Source of the DNA: Flavobacteriaceae bacterium
Lineage (GTDB): Bacteria; Bacteroidota; Bacteroidia; Flavobacteriales; Flavobacteriaceae
NCBI GenBank assembly: GCA_018401115.1
Contig: JAGYKX010000007.1
Coordinates: 1-64,000 of the forward strand
Reading direction: 5' to 3'
Length of the DNA stretch: 64,000 bases
Part shown: one piece after another, positions 54,137 to 62,438 of the stretch
How positions within the stretch are numbered: position 1 is the first letter of the stretch
How the letters are laid out: each line of letters starts with the position of its first letter
Position numbers and translations under genes: made by a program
The notes under the pieces: model-generated
What the model was told of the DNA's origin: nothing
What the model saw: the letters and a program-made list of their open reading frames with translations, nothing else
Database searches by the model: none

Positions 54137-56266
54137 TTAGCCTTTTACTGAGGCTAATTTTAATGGATTGGTAAACCTTAATTTTAAATCTTGGAGTACA
54201 TTGACAGCCTCTTCTACATAAACATCTTTAGCTAAATCCCTGTGCCAACGGTCTCTTTTCTCTCTGAGTTCTGCATCTTGGGCTAGCATTGTTTTCTCTA
54301 CATCTAAAGATTGAAAAGTCATTTTAGAATCGTACTTAGCTATTTGCTTAAAATAAGCCGCTTTCTCTTTATCTAATTTTACCTCAGCTACATAATCATC
54401 ATAAAGCAATGACACTTTGTTGTTGTCTCGCTGAGATTTCAACCACTTAGCGTTCTCCTCAATGAGCTTTAACTGAGGATTGGCAGCCATTCTCTTTTTT
54501 GAAGTAGCAATGGTACTTTCAAAATCAATATATCCCTCCCAGGGTGCGTATTCTGCTGCGGGAATTTTATCCCAAGCCATGGGGTGGTCCATATCTCTTT
54601 CACCAATATCCATATAACTGTATTTGTCTGGCACAACAACATCACTCATTACTCCTTTTAATTGGGTAGACCCTCCATTAATTCTATAAAATTTCTGGGT
54701 CGTTAACTTTAAAGCACCTAGGTCTCCAAATTCACTACTCCTCACAATATTATTTAAAGGCACCACATTCTGAACGGTACCTTTTCCAAAAGTCTGCTTA
54801 CTCCCAATCACAACTGCTCTTTTATAATCCTGCATGGCAGCTGCTAAAATTTCAGATGCAGAAGCAGACAATTCATTTACTAGTATCACCAAGGGACCAT
54901 CCCAAACCAATCGATTGTCAGTGTCTTCGTATAATTCAATTTTATCTTGTCCAGTTTTGACTTGAACAACCGGGCCATTTTTAATAAATAAGCCTGCAAT
55001 GTCTACTACAGTTTTTAAGGATCCTCCTCCATTATCCCTGAGGTCTAAAATGAGTCCTTGAGCCCCTTCTGCTTTTAGTTTTTCTAACTCAGCGGCAATA
55101 TCAGTTGCCGCATTTCTCTCGTTATAATCCTCGAAGTCTACATAAAACTTTGGCAAGTTAATCAGTCCATACTTATATTTTCCTTGATTTACTGTAGCTG
55201 TTTTAGCAAAAGTTTCTTCTAGTTTAACGACATCTCTGGTAATTGAAATTACTTCTAGGGTACCATCTACTTTTTTAACGGTCAAATCTACCAACGAACC
55301 TTTTGGACCTTTGATAAGTTTTATAGCGTCGTCTAATCGCATTCCCACAATATCTACCGGATCTTCTCCTGATTGCCCTACTTTTATAATCTCATCTCCA
55401 ACCTCAATTCTTTGGTCTCTCCAAACAGGTCCTCCAGAGATTATTTCCACAATCTTGGTTTGGTCTTTACGCTTTTGAAGTCTAGCGCCAATCCCTTCGA
55501 ATTTACCTGACATGTCCATATCAAACCTATCTTTCTCTTCAGGAGCAAAATAGAAAGTGTGGGGATCATAGGTCTCTACAATACTGTTTAGATACTGCAC
55601 AAACCAATCTTTTCTTTCTAAATCTGCCACAAAATCAAAATACTCTTCCAGACTTTCTTTTGTTTTAGCCCTTGCTTCAGATTCCAAGACTTCCATACCT
55701 TTAGGCATGTAATTTGAATCTTCCGCAACTTTTAAGGCCTCGTTCTCTTTAGACGCGAAATAGGTTACTAAAGACACATATTTTAGTTGTGCCCTCCAAC
55801 GGGCCTCTAATTCTTTTTTTGATTGTGTATAAGGGAGAAGATCGTAATCTACTACCAACGAATCTGTCTCTGAAAAATCATAAGGGGTATTGAGTACTTT
55901 CTTGTAAAGGTCTTTAGACTCATCTATTCTGTAAATTAAACGCTCATGAACAAGATTAAAAAAACTAATGTCTATCCCTTTGATTTGATCGTCTATTTGG
56001 GTTTTGTATGCCTCGAATATTTCTAAGTCGGAAGCCAAAAAATAACGCTTCATAGGGTCTAATCCTCCTATAAAATTATCATAAACTCGTTCTGAAAATG
56101 CATCATTTACTGTTGTAGGTTCAAAGTGTAGCTTTTCCAATACATAACTAATCAGTTCTAGTAAAAGTTTGTCTTTATCTGAAGTCTCAATAATACTTTT
56201 CGTGAAACTACAAGAGACAAAAGCAAATAAAACAACGGAACAGACTAATATAAAATTCTTTTTCAT
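54137..56266 (-). CDS. prc: Tail-specific carboxy-terminal processing protease (Prc/CtpA)
   Basis: The 709-residue product has a lipoprotein-like signal (FVSC, Cys19), an N-terminal helical domain, a PDZ domain (about 240-330: KFEGIGARLQKRKDQTKIVEI...GDEIIKVGQ), an S41 protease domain with nucleophile Ser in ELSASASEIL and Lys in FGKGTVQN, and a C-terminal DUF3340 domain. This layout is that of Prc/Tsp, which degrades and processes C-termini of envelope proteins and controls cell-wall hydrolases. It is convergent with selO and divergent from surE. Confidence 0.93.
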   Translation of the reverse strand: MKKNFILVCSVVLFAFVSCSFTKSIIETSDKDKLLLELISYVLEKLHFEPTTVNDAFSERVYDNFIGGLDPMKRYFLASDLEIFEAYKTQIDDQIKGIDISFFNLVHERLIYRIDESKDLYKKVLNTPYDFSETDSLVVDYDLLPYTQSKKELEARWRAQLKYVSLVTYFASKENEALKVAEDSNYMPKGMEVLESEARAKTKESLEEYFDFVADLERKDWFVQYLNSIVETYDPHTFYFAPEEKDRFDMDMSGKFEGIGARLQKRKDQTKIVEIISGGPVWRDQRIEVGDEIIKVGQSGEDPVDIVGMRLDDAIKLIKGPKGSLVDLTVKKVDGTLEVISITRDVVKLEETFAKTATVNQGKYKYGLINLPKFYVDFEDYNERNAATDIAAELEKLKAEGAQGLILDLRDNGGGSLKTVVDIAGLFIKNGPVVQVKTGQDKIELYEDTDNRLVWDGPLVILVNELSASASEILAAAMQDYKRAVVIGSKQTFGKGTVQNVVPLNNIVRSSEFGDLGALKLTTQKFYRINGGSTQLKGVMSDVVVPDKYSYMDIGERDMDHPMAWDKIPAAEYAPWEGYIDFESTIATSKKRMAANPQLKLIEENAKWLKSQRDNNKVSLLYDDYVAEVKLDKEKAAYFKQIAKYDSKMTFQSLDVEKTMLAQDAELREKRDRWHRDLAKDVYVEEAVNVLQDLKLRFTNPLKLASVKG

Positions 56267-56398
56267 CTTATTTTTTTTTGCAACCAGCCTTTGAAGGGCT
56301 TTTAAAGTCCTAAGATAAGTAAAAGTGCTAGCAATTATTAGGCGTTCACAAATAATTTTTTGTTAAAATAGTCCCGGTAGTAATGCCTATAATTATTG

Positions 56399-56406
56399 TA
56401 TTTTTG
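56399..56406 (+). promoter_or_regulatory. -7 promoter box of surE
   Basis: TATTTTTG matches TAnnTTTG exactly, 17 bases before the surE ATG. Confidence 0.6.
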
Positions 56407-56423
56407 TTCACAAATAGCCCACT

Positions 56424-57209
56424 ATGCAAAAACCACTTATCCTCATCACCAACGACGACGGAATTACTGCTCCAGGAATAAGACATCTCATTGAATTTGC
56501 CAAAGAAATTGGTGAAGTGATCATTGTGGCTCCGGACAGTCCTCAATCTGGAATGGGACACGCAATTACCACAAATAGCACCTTATATGCGGAGCAAATA
56601 GTCATAGATAAAAACAATCTTGAACAAAAAGAATTTAGTTGTAGCGGTACGCCTGCCGACTGTGTGAAAATAGCACTTCAAGAAATTTTACACCGCAAAC
56701 CAGACCTCTGTATCAGTGGAATAAACCACGGTTCAAATGCTTCTATAAATGTCATTTATTCAGGTACAATGAGTGCTGCTATTGAGGCAGGAATAGAAGG
56801 AATACCTGCCATAGGATTCTCCCTTTGCGACTTTAGTTGGGAAGCCAATTTCGCAAGTGCCAAACCCTATATCCAACAAATTATTAAGGAATCCTTAAGT
56901 AATGGAATTCCGTCTGGAGTAGTGCTCAATGTAAATATTCCTAAAACAACAGAGCAAACACCCATCAAAGGAATTAAAGTGTGTAGGCAGGCCAAAGGAA
57001 ATTGGAAAGAGAAATTTGACAAAAGAACTAGTCCAATGGGAAGGGATTACTATTGGCTAACAGGTGTTTTTGACCTTCAAGACAAAGGAGAAGACACGGA
57101 TCAATGGGCTTTAGATCATGGATATATCTCCCTTGTACCTACCCAATTTGACCTTACAGCACACCATGCTATTCAAAATATTAACAATTGGGATCTACAT
57201 GCAAAATAG
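56424..57209 (+). CDS. surE: 5'-nucleotidase SurE
   Basis: The 261-residue enzyme dephosphorylates nucleoside 5'- and 3'-monophosphates. Motifs: ILITNDDGITAPG (metal ligands Asp11, Asp12), 'VAPDSPQSGMGHAIT', 'SGTPADCVKIALQEI' and 'SGINHGSNASINVIYSGTMSAA' (cut at its core). Length is complete. The last 11 bases overlap the next gene. Confidence 0.95.
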   Translation: MQKPLILITNDDGITAPGIRHLIEFAKEIGEVIIVAPDSPQSGMGHAITTNSTLYAEQIVIDKNNLEQKEFSCSGTPADCVKIALQEILHRKPDLCISGINHGSNASINVIYSGTMSAAIEAGIEGIPAIGFSLCDFSWEANFASAKPYIQQIIKESLSNGIPSGVVLNVNIPKTTEQTPIKGIKVCRQAKGNWKEKFDKRTSPMGRDYYWLTGVFDLQDKGEDTDQWALDHGYISLVPTQFDLTAHHAIQNINNWDLHAK

Positions 57210-57501
57210 TGGAAAACACCGAAATAAAATAGCTAAAGGAATAGTAATAGGATTCCTTGCAAATAGCTTGGGGATAATGCTATACATCCTAGTTTTTTCA
57301 CCGCTTAAAATAACGACTACTCTCCAAGCAGCATACTCAAATGGATACCTTGGAGCTATTATCGGATTGGGTGCCATTTTAAATTTATTGGCTTTTTTTG
57401 CGTTCATTAAATTAAAAAAGGACCTTGAAGCTAAAGGGGTTTTAGTTGCAACATTTACCGCAGCACTCAGTATTTTAATTTTAAAAGCTTTGGGGCTATG
57501 A
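57199..57501 (+). CDS. Small integral membrane protein
   Basis: The start was placed at ATG 57199 (100 residues, MQNSGKHRNKIAKG); an upstream ATG at 57118 would run deep inside surE in another frame. Three membrane helices are seen (about 12-33, 46-68, 78-98), each preceded by basic residues. I do not recognise a family. It overlaps surE by 11 bases and lpxB by 4, so translation is coupled, which suggests an envelope role. Confidence 0.7.
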   Translation: MQNSGKHRNKIAKGIVIGFLANSLGIMLYILVFSPLKITTTLQAAYSNGYLGAIIGLGAILNLLAFFAFIKLKKDLEAKGVLVATFTAALSILILKALGL

Positions 57502-58616
57502 AATATTATATCATTGCAGGAGAGGCTTCGGGAGATCTTCATGGAAGCTATTTGGTTAAACATTTAATGGAAATAGATGCCAATGCACATATTAGGGCTT
57601 GGGGAGGAGATCTTATGAAAGCACAAGGCGCAGTATTAGCCAAGCACTATAAAGACATTGCTGTAATGGGCTTTATAGATGTTTTAAAAAAGCTCCCTCA
57701 AATAATTAAAAATATTTCTTTCTGTAAAAAAGACCTTCTTGAATTTAAACCAGATGCTGTTATTTTTATTGATTTCTCGGGCTTTAATTTAAGAATTGCT
57801 CCTTGGGCCAAAAACAACGGCTTTACTACACATTACTATATAGCCCCACAAGTTTGGGCTTCCAGACCTAAGCGAGTGGCAAAAATCAAATCCAGTATTG
57901 ACCACTTATATGTCACTTTACCGTTTGAATCTGATTTTTACAAAAAACACCGCTACAATCCAACTTTTGTGGGCCACCCGCTATTAGATCCCATTTCGGA
58001 CTTAAAAGCGCCAGAAAAAAATTGGACCACTACACAAAACTTAACTTCAGAAAAAAACATTATTGCCCTGTTACCGGGTTCTAGAAAAGGAGAGATCAAG
58101 GCTGTTTTACCGTTATTGATCAAAACCTCTGAAATTTTTAAAGACCAACAATTTGTTTTGGCTGCAGCACCAAATATTCCGCTTAAAATTTACACAGACA
58201 TTATTGGAAACGTTCCAGTAAAAATTGTTCAAGGCCAAACTTATGCCTTACTGCAACACGCAAAAGCTGCACTAGTGACTAGTGGAACAGCCACCCTAGA
58301 AACCGCATTGATTGGAGTCCCACAAATTGTGTGTTATAAAACCCAATGGCTTACTTATTGGATTGCAAAAAAAATCATCACCCTTCCCTACATCTCATTG
58401 GTCAATCTTATTTTAAATAAAGAAGCGGTACCAGAGCTGATCCAAAATAATTTAAGCGTGAAAAACTTAGAAACACACTTACATAGAATTTTAGTAGGCA
58501 GAGAACGGGAAAATCAATTGAAAAACTATCAAATATTAAAGCAAAAACTAGGCGCAGGAGGCGCAGCAAAAAGAACAGCCACCGCTATAATCCATTCACT
58601 CAATTCCCATAAATAA
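57498..58616 (+). CDS. lpxB: Lipid-A-disaccharide synthase LpxB
   Basis: The 372-residue glycosyltransferase joins UDP-diacylglucosamine and lipid X. Motifs: GEASGDLHG (8-16), 'GFIDVLKKLP', 'HYYIAPQVWASRPKRV' and 'ALLPGSRKGEIK'. It supplies lipid A, the LPS anchor that LptE-type proteins transport. Overlaps the previous gene by 4 bases. Confidence 0.95.
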   Translation: MKYYIIAGEASGDLHGSYLVKHLMEIDANAHIRAWGGDLMKAQGAVLAKHYKDIAVMGFIDVLKKLPQIIKNISFCKKDLLEFKPDAVIFIDFSGFNLRIAPWAKNNGFTTHYYIAPQVWASRPKRVAKIKSSIDHLYVTLPFESDFYKKHRYNPTFVGHPLLDPISDLKAPEKNWTTTQNLTSEKNIIALLPGSRKGEIKAVLPLLIKTSEIFKDQQFVLAAAPNIPLKIYTDIIGNVPVKIVQGQTYALLQHAKAALVTSGTATLETALIGVPQIVCYKTQWLTYWIAKKIITLPYISLVNLILNKEAVPELIQNNLSVKNLETHLHRILVGRERENQLKNYQILKQKLGAGGAAKRTATAIIHSLNSHK

Positions 58617-58733
58617 ATTGTATCTTAGAAATTAAAGCCACTTTACAAACGCTTTAACCAATGCCATAAACTTCTCTTTATTAAAGGCAATTCCCCACTA
58701 TTTTACCAAAAAACCTAGTGACCATTAGGAACT

Positions 58734-60860
58734 ATGTTTTTTAAACAATCGTCTCATCTGTTATTACTCCTCCTAGGATATAGCCTAGGAATCCTTACTA
58801 TTTACAAAGATTTTATTCCTTTATTCACTGGTAACACCTTAATAATAAGCCTTGCTGTCTGTACCATTTTATTGGCCTATTTCACCAAAACAAGGACCCA
58901 CCTATTTTGGGTTTTCTGCTTTTTAGCATCATTTTTAATGGGAAGCCTGCGCATGGAAATACATCCGAGCCAAAGGCTTTTCAAAATGCTCAATCATGAA
59001 GGAAAACAAAAAAACACCCGAGAGACCATTAACCCATTCTCGATTGAGCTTAATGAGAATAAACCCCAATATTATCAATTCATTATTGAATCACAACTAA
59101 AAAGCAATGGAAAGCATTACAGGTATGTGGCCGAGATTCATCCTATAAAAATTAAGGATTGCACCTCTTTAACTAACAATCATCCTAAAACCAAGTCCAT
59201 AAAAAAGGTAAAAGTATTGCTCTCTCATGCCAAAGACTCCTTGAAAAAAGCTTTGAAAGAAGGTCAGGTCGGTATTGCTAAGGGGTATTTAAACATTCCA
59301 AGTGCGACGCAATTACCGAGAGGGTTTAGTTATAACAACTACCTCAGAACCCAAGATATTCATTTCACCTTTTACATGAGCCATTGGAAAAAAATAGAAA
59401 CCGCAACCACTAAATACACTTTTAAGTACCGCTCTCTGATTGCAGATAGAAAAAGTAAAATTCTAGAGAAATTACAAACAACTAATTTAGATTCCGCTGT
59501 AATTCAAGTGTATAGCGCATTGGTTTTTGGTGAAAAAACAATGCTAGATCCAGATTTACGAATGGCATACCAAAATGCAGGGGCTGCTCATATTTTAGCT
59601 ATATCTGGCCTACACATAGGAATGATTGCAGCTATGCTTTTGTTTTTTTTAGCTCCATTACAAAGATTAGCTGGAGGGAAAGTACTCTCTATTACACTAC
59701 TTTTATTTGGCCTATGGACCTATGCAATATTTTCAGGAAGCGCCCCCTCTGTCGTAAGGGCTGTTTCTATGTTTAGCTTCTTGTCTATTGCCTGGATTTT
59801 TAATAGGCCTATGTTTTCTCTGCATTACCTCGCCATTTCATTTTTCTTCATGCTGTTGTGGAATCCATTGGTGCTTTTCTCTTTGGGCTTTGTAATGAGT
59901 TACGCAGCAGTCACTAGTATTCTTTTGGGAATGCCCCTCATAGAATCATTGGGCGTTCCTAAAAACAAATACGTCAAAAAGGTATGGCAACTAGCGAGCA
60001 TCAGCCTTTTGGCGCAATTGGGGGTATTAGGGCCCTCCTTGTTTTCATTTCATCAATTTCCCTTGTTGTTTTTAGCCACCAATCTTTTAATTATTCCTTG
60101 GATAGGCATATTGCTTGGCCTCGGGATTTTTACCGGAATCTGGTGGGCATTTTCTAGCCCACCCAACCTATTGTTATACGTCTTAAACAAGGGCTTTCTA
60201 ATCTTAAACAATACGGTGGAATGGATTGGCGCCCAGGATCAGTGGATACTCAAAAACATTTACTTTCCGAGTAGTTACCTTTGGGCTTTATTGCTTTTGA
60301 CACTCGGATTTTTGTTATGGCAGTTCGAAAAATACCTCAAGCCAAAAAGCTGGCGCTACTTCTTATGGGCCATAATGATTTTTCAGAGTATTGTACTGGG
60401 CCAAAAAATATACGACCATAAGACCAATGAGCATTATATTATAAAATCCTATGGGCAAATCACGCTGCTGTCTATTGATTATAAAACCATGCATTACTTT
60501 AGTGGGAAGCCCTTAAACAAAAACACCATAAACAGCTTTAAAAACAATTATGACATTCGTAAAACAATTCATAAAAAATGGTCTAACAACTATCAATTGG
60601 GGACATTTAAAATTGTATTTCCAAAAATAAAAAACAACATCAAAGGCCCAATAAGTCATGTCCTTATAGATTCGAGTACTCGGGTATACCCATCGCATTT
60701 TAATCCCGAACAACTTTTGAATACCAAGGTCATTTACAGCGGGTTTTATCCTACCAAAGAGATGAATACTTGGGAGAAATGGGCACAAGAAAATGGGCGC
60801 CTAATCTGGAAGATAGACACCCAAGGTTTTTACGACTTTAAAAGAGATATAAGCCCTTAA
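58734..60860 (+). CDS. ComEC/Rec2-like membrane protein without a clear MBL motif
   Basis: The 708-residue protein has N-terminal membrane helices followed by a DUF4131-like domain and the ComEC/Rec2 helical domain with the conserved 'AHILAISGLHIGMIAAML', 'SGSAPSVVRA' and 'NPLVLFSLGFVMSYAAV'. ComEC forms the inner-membrane DNA channel in natural transformation. The C-terminal 190 residues carry an alpha/beta region but no HxHxDH, so the metallo-beta-lactamase nuclease site of many ComEC proteins is absent or degenerate, as in other Bacteroidota. It stands alone after lpxB with a 117-base gap. Whether the organism is transformable is not known. Confidence 0.8.
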   Translation: MFFKQSSHLLLLLLGYSLGILTIYKDFIPLFTGNTLIISLAVCTILLAYFTKTRTHLFWVFCFLASFLMGSLRMEIHPSQRLFKMLNHEGKQKNTRETINPFSIELNENKPQYYQFIIESQLKSNGKHYRYVAEIHPIKIKDCTSLTNNHPKTKSIKKVKVLLSHAKDSLKKALKEGQVGIAKGYLNIPSATQLPRGFSYNNYLRTQDIHFTFYMSHWKKIETATTKYTFKYRSLIADRKSKILEKLQTTNLDSAVIQVYSALVFGEKTMLDPDLRMAYQNAGAAHILAISGLHIGMIAAMLLFFLAPLQRLAGGKVLSITLLLFGLWTYAIFSGSAPSVVRAVSMFSFLSIAWIFNRPMFSLHYLAISFFFMLLWNPLVLFSLGFVMSYAAVTSILLGMPLIESLGVPKNKYVKKVWQLASISLLAQLGVLGPSLFSFHQFPLLFLATNLLIIPWIGILLGLGIFTGIWWAFSSPPNLLLYVLNKGFLILNNTVEWIGAQDQWILKNIYFPSSYLWALLLLTLGFLLWQFEKYLKPKSWRYFLWAIMIFQSIVLGQKIYDHKTNEHYIIKSYGQITLLSIDYKTMHYFSGKPLNKNTINSFKNNYDIRKTIHKKWSNNYQLGTFKIVFPKIKNNIKGPISHVLIDSSTRVYPSHFNPEQLLNTKVIYSGFYPTKEMNTWEKWAQENGRLIWKIDTQGFYDFKRDISP

Positions 60861-60896
60861 ATAAGCGAAGCCCAGCTACAGGAGCCTAGTCGCATT

Positions 60897-62423
60897 TTAG
60901 TGCACATTACCCATTAGTTTCTTAATAAACGGAGAAGCGATTAAAACCAATAACCCTGCTCCAATAGAATACATGGCGATTAATTTAAATCCGTCGGTAT
61001 AGACCGTCAATGTTTCCAGGCCGCCCACATTGGCATTGTCACTCTCCACCGCCAGTTCTTTACTAATAAAACCAACCACTTGGAAGGCATAGGCAGAAGA
61101 CAAGAACCAAATTCCCATCATAAATGCCACAATTCTTTTGGGAGAAAGGTCCGTAATTTTTGAAAGCCCTACCGGAGACATAAACAATTCTCCAATAGAC
61201 AACATAAAATACATGATGAGTAAATAGCTAAAAGGAACCATCCCGTTCTCATCTGCTTGTAAGCCACTAATTGAGAGAATATAAAAACTCAATCCCGCAA
61301 ATAAAAGGCCTAAACCAAATTTATAAGGGGTTCTTGGATTTCTTTTTGTCTTGGCCAAATACGCCCACATGAGTGAAATTGGAATGGCTAGGATAATAAT
61401 AAACATAGAGTTTAAGGAATTGGTCTGGGCCGCGTCCATGAGGTTTAAATTCACATTTCTAGCAGCAAATAAGGTAATCACACTTCCTGACAGTTCGTGG
61501 AAACCCCAGAAAATAGTCATAAAAAAGGTGATTAAAATAGCTACTATTAATTTTTTACGCTCTTCAATACTTGCATCTATTAAGACTTTAGCTAAGTAAA
61601 AAAGAATCACGACCCCTATACCTTTAAAAATAATATTCACTAAATTTTGGTCTCCCAAAATGGTTTCCCCATTCATAAAAGGACCGTAGGAAGACAATAA
61701 AAAGGCAATCACTGGAGCCGCTAAAAAAGCCAATACAGGAATCATTTTCCCTTGAGAAACGCCCAGGAATGGTTTGTCTATAGCCGCTTGAGATGGTGGC
61801 AAGCCTTCTGCCCCAAAAACCTGTCTTTTAATCCCATTCCAAAAGAAAGCAAGGCCTAATAACATCCCAAATCCTGCCAAGCCAAAGCCGTAATGCCATC
61901 CGTAAGTTGCGGCCAACCAGCCACATAATAAAGGGGCTACCCAACCACCAATATTAATCCCCATATAAAAAATGGTAAAACCGGAGTCTTTTCTCACATC
62001 GCCTTCCTTGTAAAGGGAGCCCACAAAAGTGGAAATATTGGGCTTAAAAAAACCGTTCCCCACGACAATGAGTCCCAAGGCCAAATAAAAGGCATACGTA
62101 TTATCAACTGCCAAGACAAAGTGCCCGAGAGACATGAGAATACCTCCCAGAAAAATAGACCTTCTAAGGCCCAATGTGGTGTCTGAAATCTTACCGCCAA
62201 TCACGGTAGAAGCATATACCAAAGAACCGTAAGAGGCATAGACTGCTGCAGCGGCCACATCTCTAGTGCTTAAGGCTTCAAATATTTTATTCACCATATA
62301 AAGGGTCAATAAGGCACGCATTCCGTAGAAACTAAAACGCTCCCAGAGTTCAGCGAAGAATAAGTAAAAAAGTCCCTGAGGGTGACCCAGAATGTCTTTT
62401 GGTGTATGGGTAGGTGTAGTCAT
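60897..62423 (-). CDS. POT/PTR family proton-coupled peptide transporter
   Basis: The 508-residue protein has about 12-14 membrane helices and the PTR2 motifs 'FKPNISTFVGSLY' and 'GGKISDTTLGLRRSI' plus 'FYMGINIGGWVAPLL'. It imports di- and tripeptides with protons. It follows the S9-type peptidase gene by 15 bases on the same strand, which fits a pathway where the peptidase makes the short peptides and the transporter takes them up. Confidence 0.92.
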   Translation of the reverse strand: MTTPTHTPKDILGHPQGLFYLFFAELWERFSFYGMRALLTLYMVNKIFEALSTRDVAAAAVYASYGSLVYASTVIGGKISDTTLGLRRSIFLGGILMSLGHFVLAVDNTYAFYLALGLIVVGNGFFKPNISTFVGSLYKEGDVRKDSGFTIFYMGINIGGWVAPLLCGWLAATYGWHYGFGLAGFGMLLGLAFFWNGIKRQVFGAEGLPPSQAAIDKPFLGVSQGKMIPVLAFLAAPVIAFLLSSYGPFMNGETILGDQNLVNIIFKGIGVVILFYLAKVLIDASIEERKKLIVAILITFFMTIFWGFHELSGSVITLFAARNVNLNLMDAAQTNSLNSMFIIILAIPISLMWAYLAKTKRNPRTPYKFGLGLLFAGLSFYILSISGLQADENGMVPFSYLLIMYFMLSIGELFMSPVGLSKITDLSPKRIVAFMMGIWFLSSAYAFQVVGFISKELAVESDNANVGGLETLTVYTDGFKLIAMYSIGAGLLVLIASPFIKKLMGNVH

Positions 62424-62438
62424 ATCAGTGTTTATGTA

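Noticed and set aside
57118..57198. Upstream extension of the small membrane protein
   Set aside because: Lies inside the conserved end of surE in another frame.
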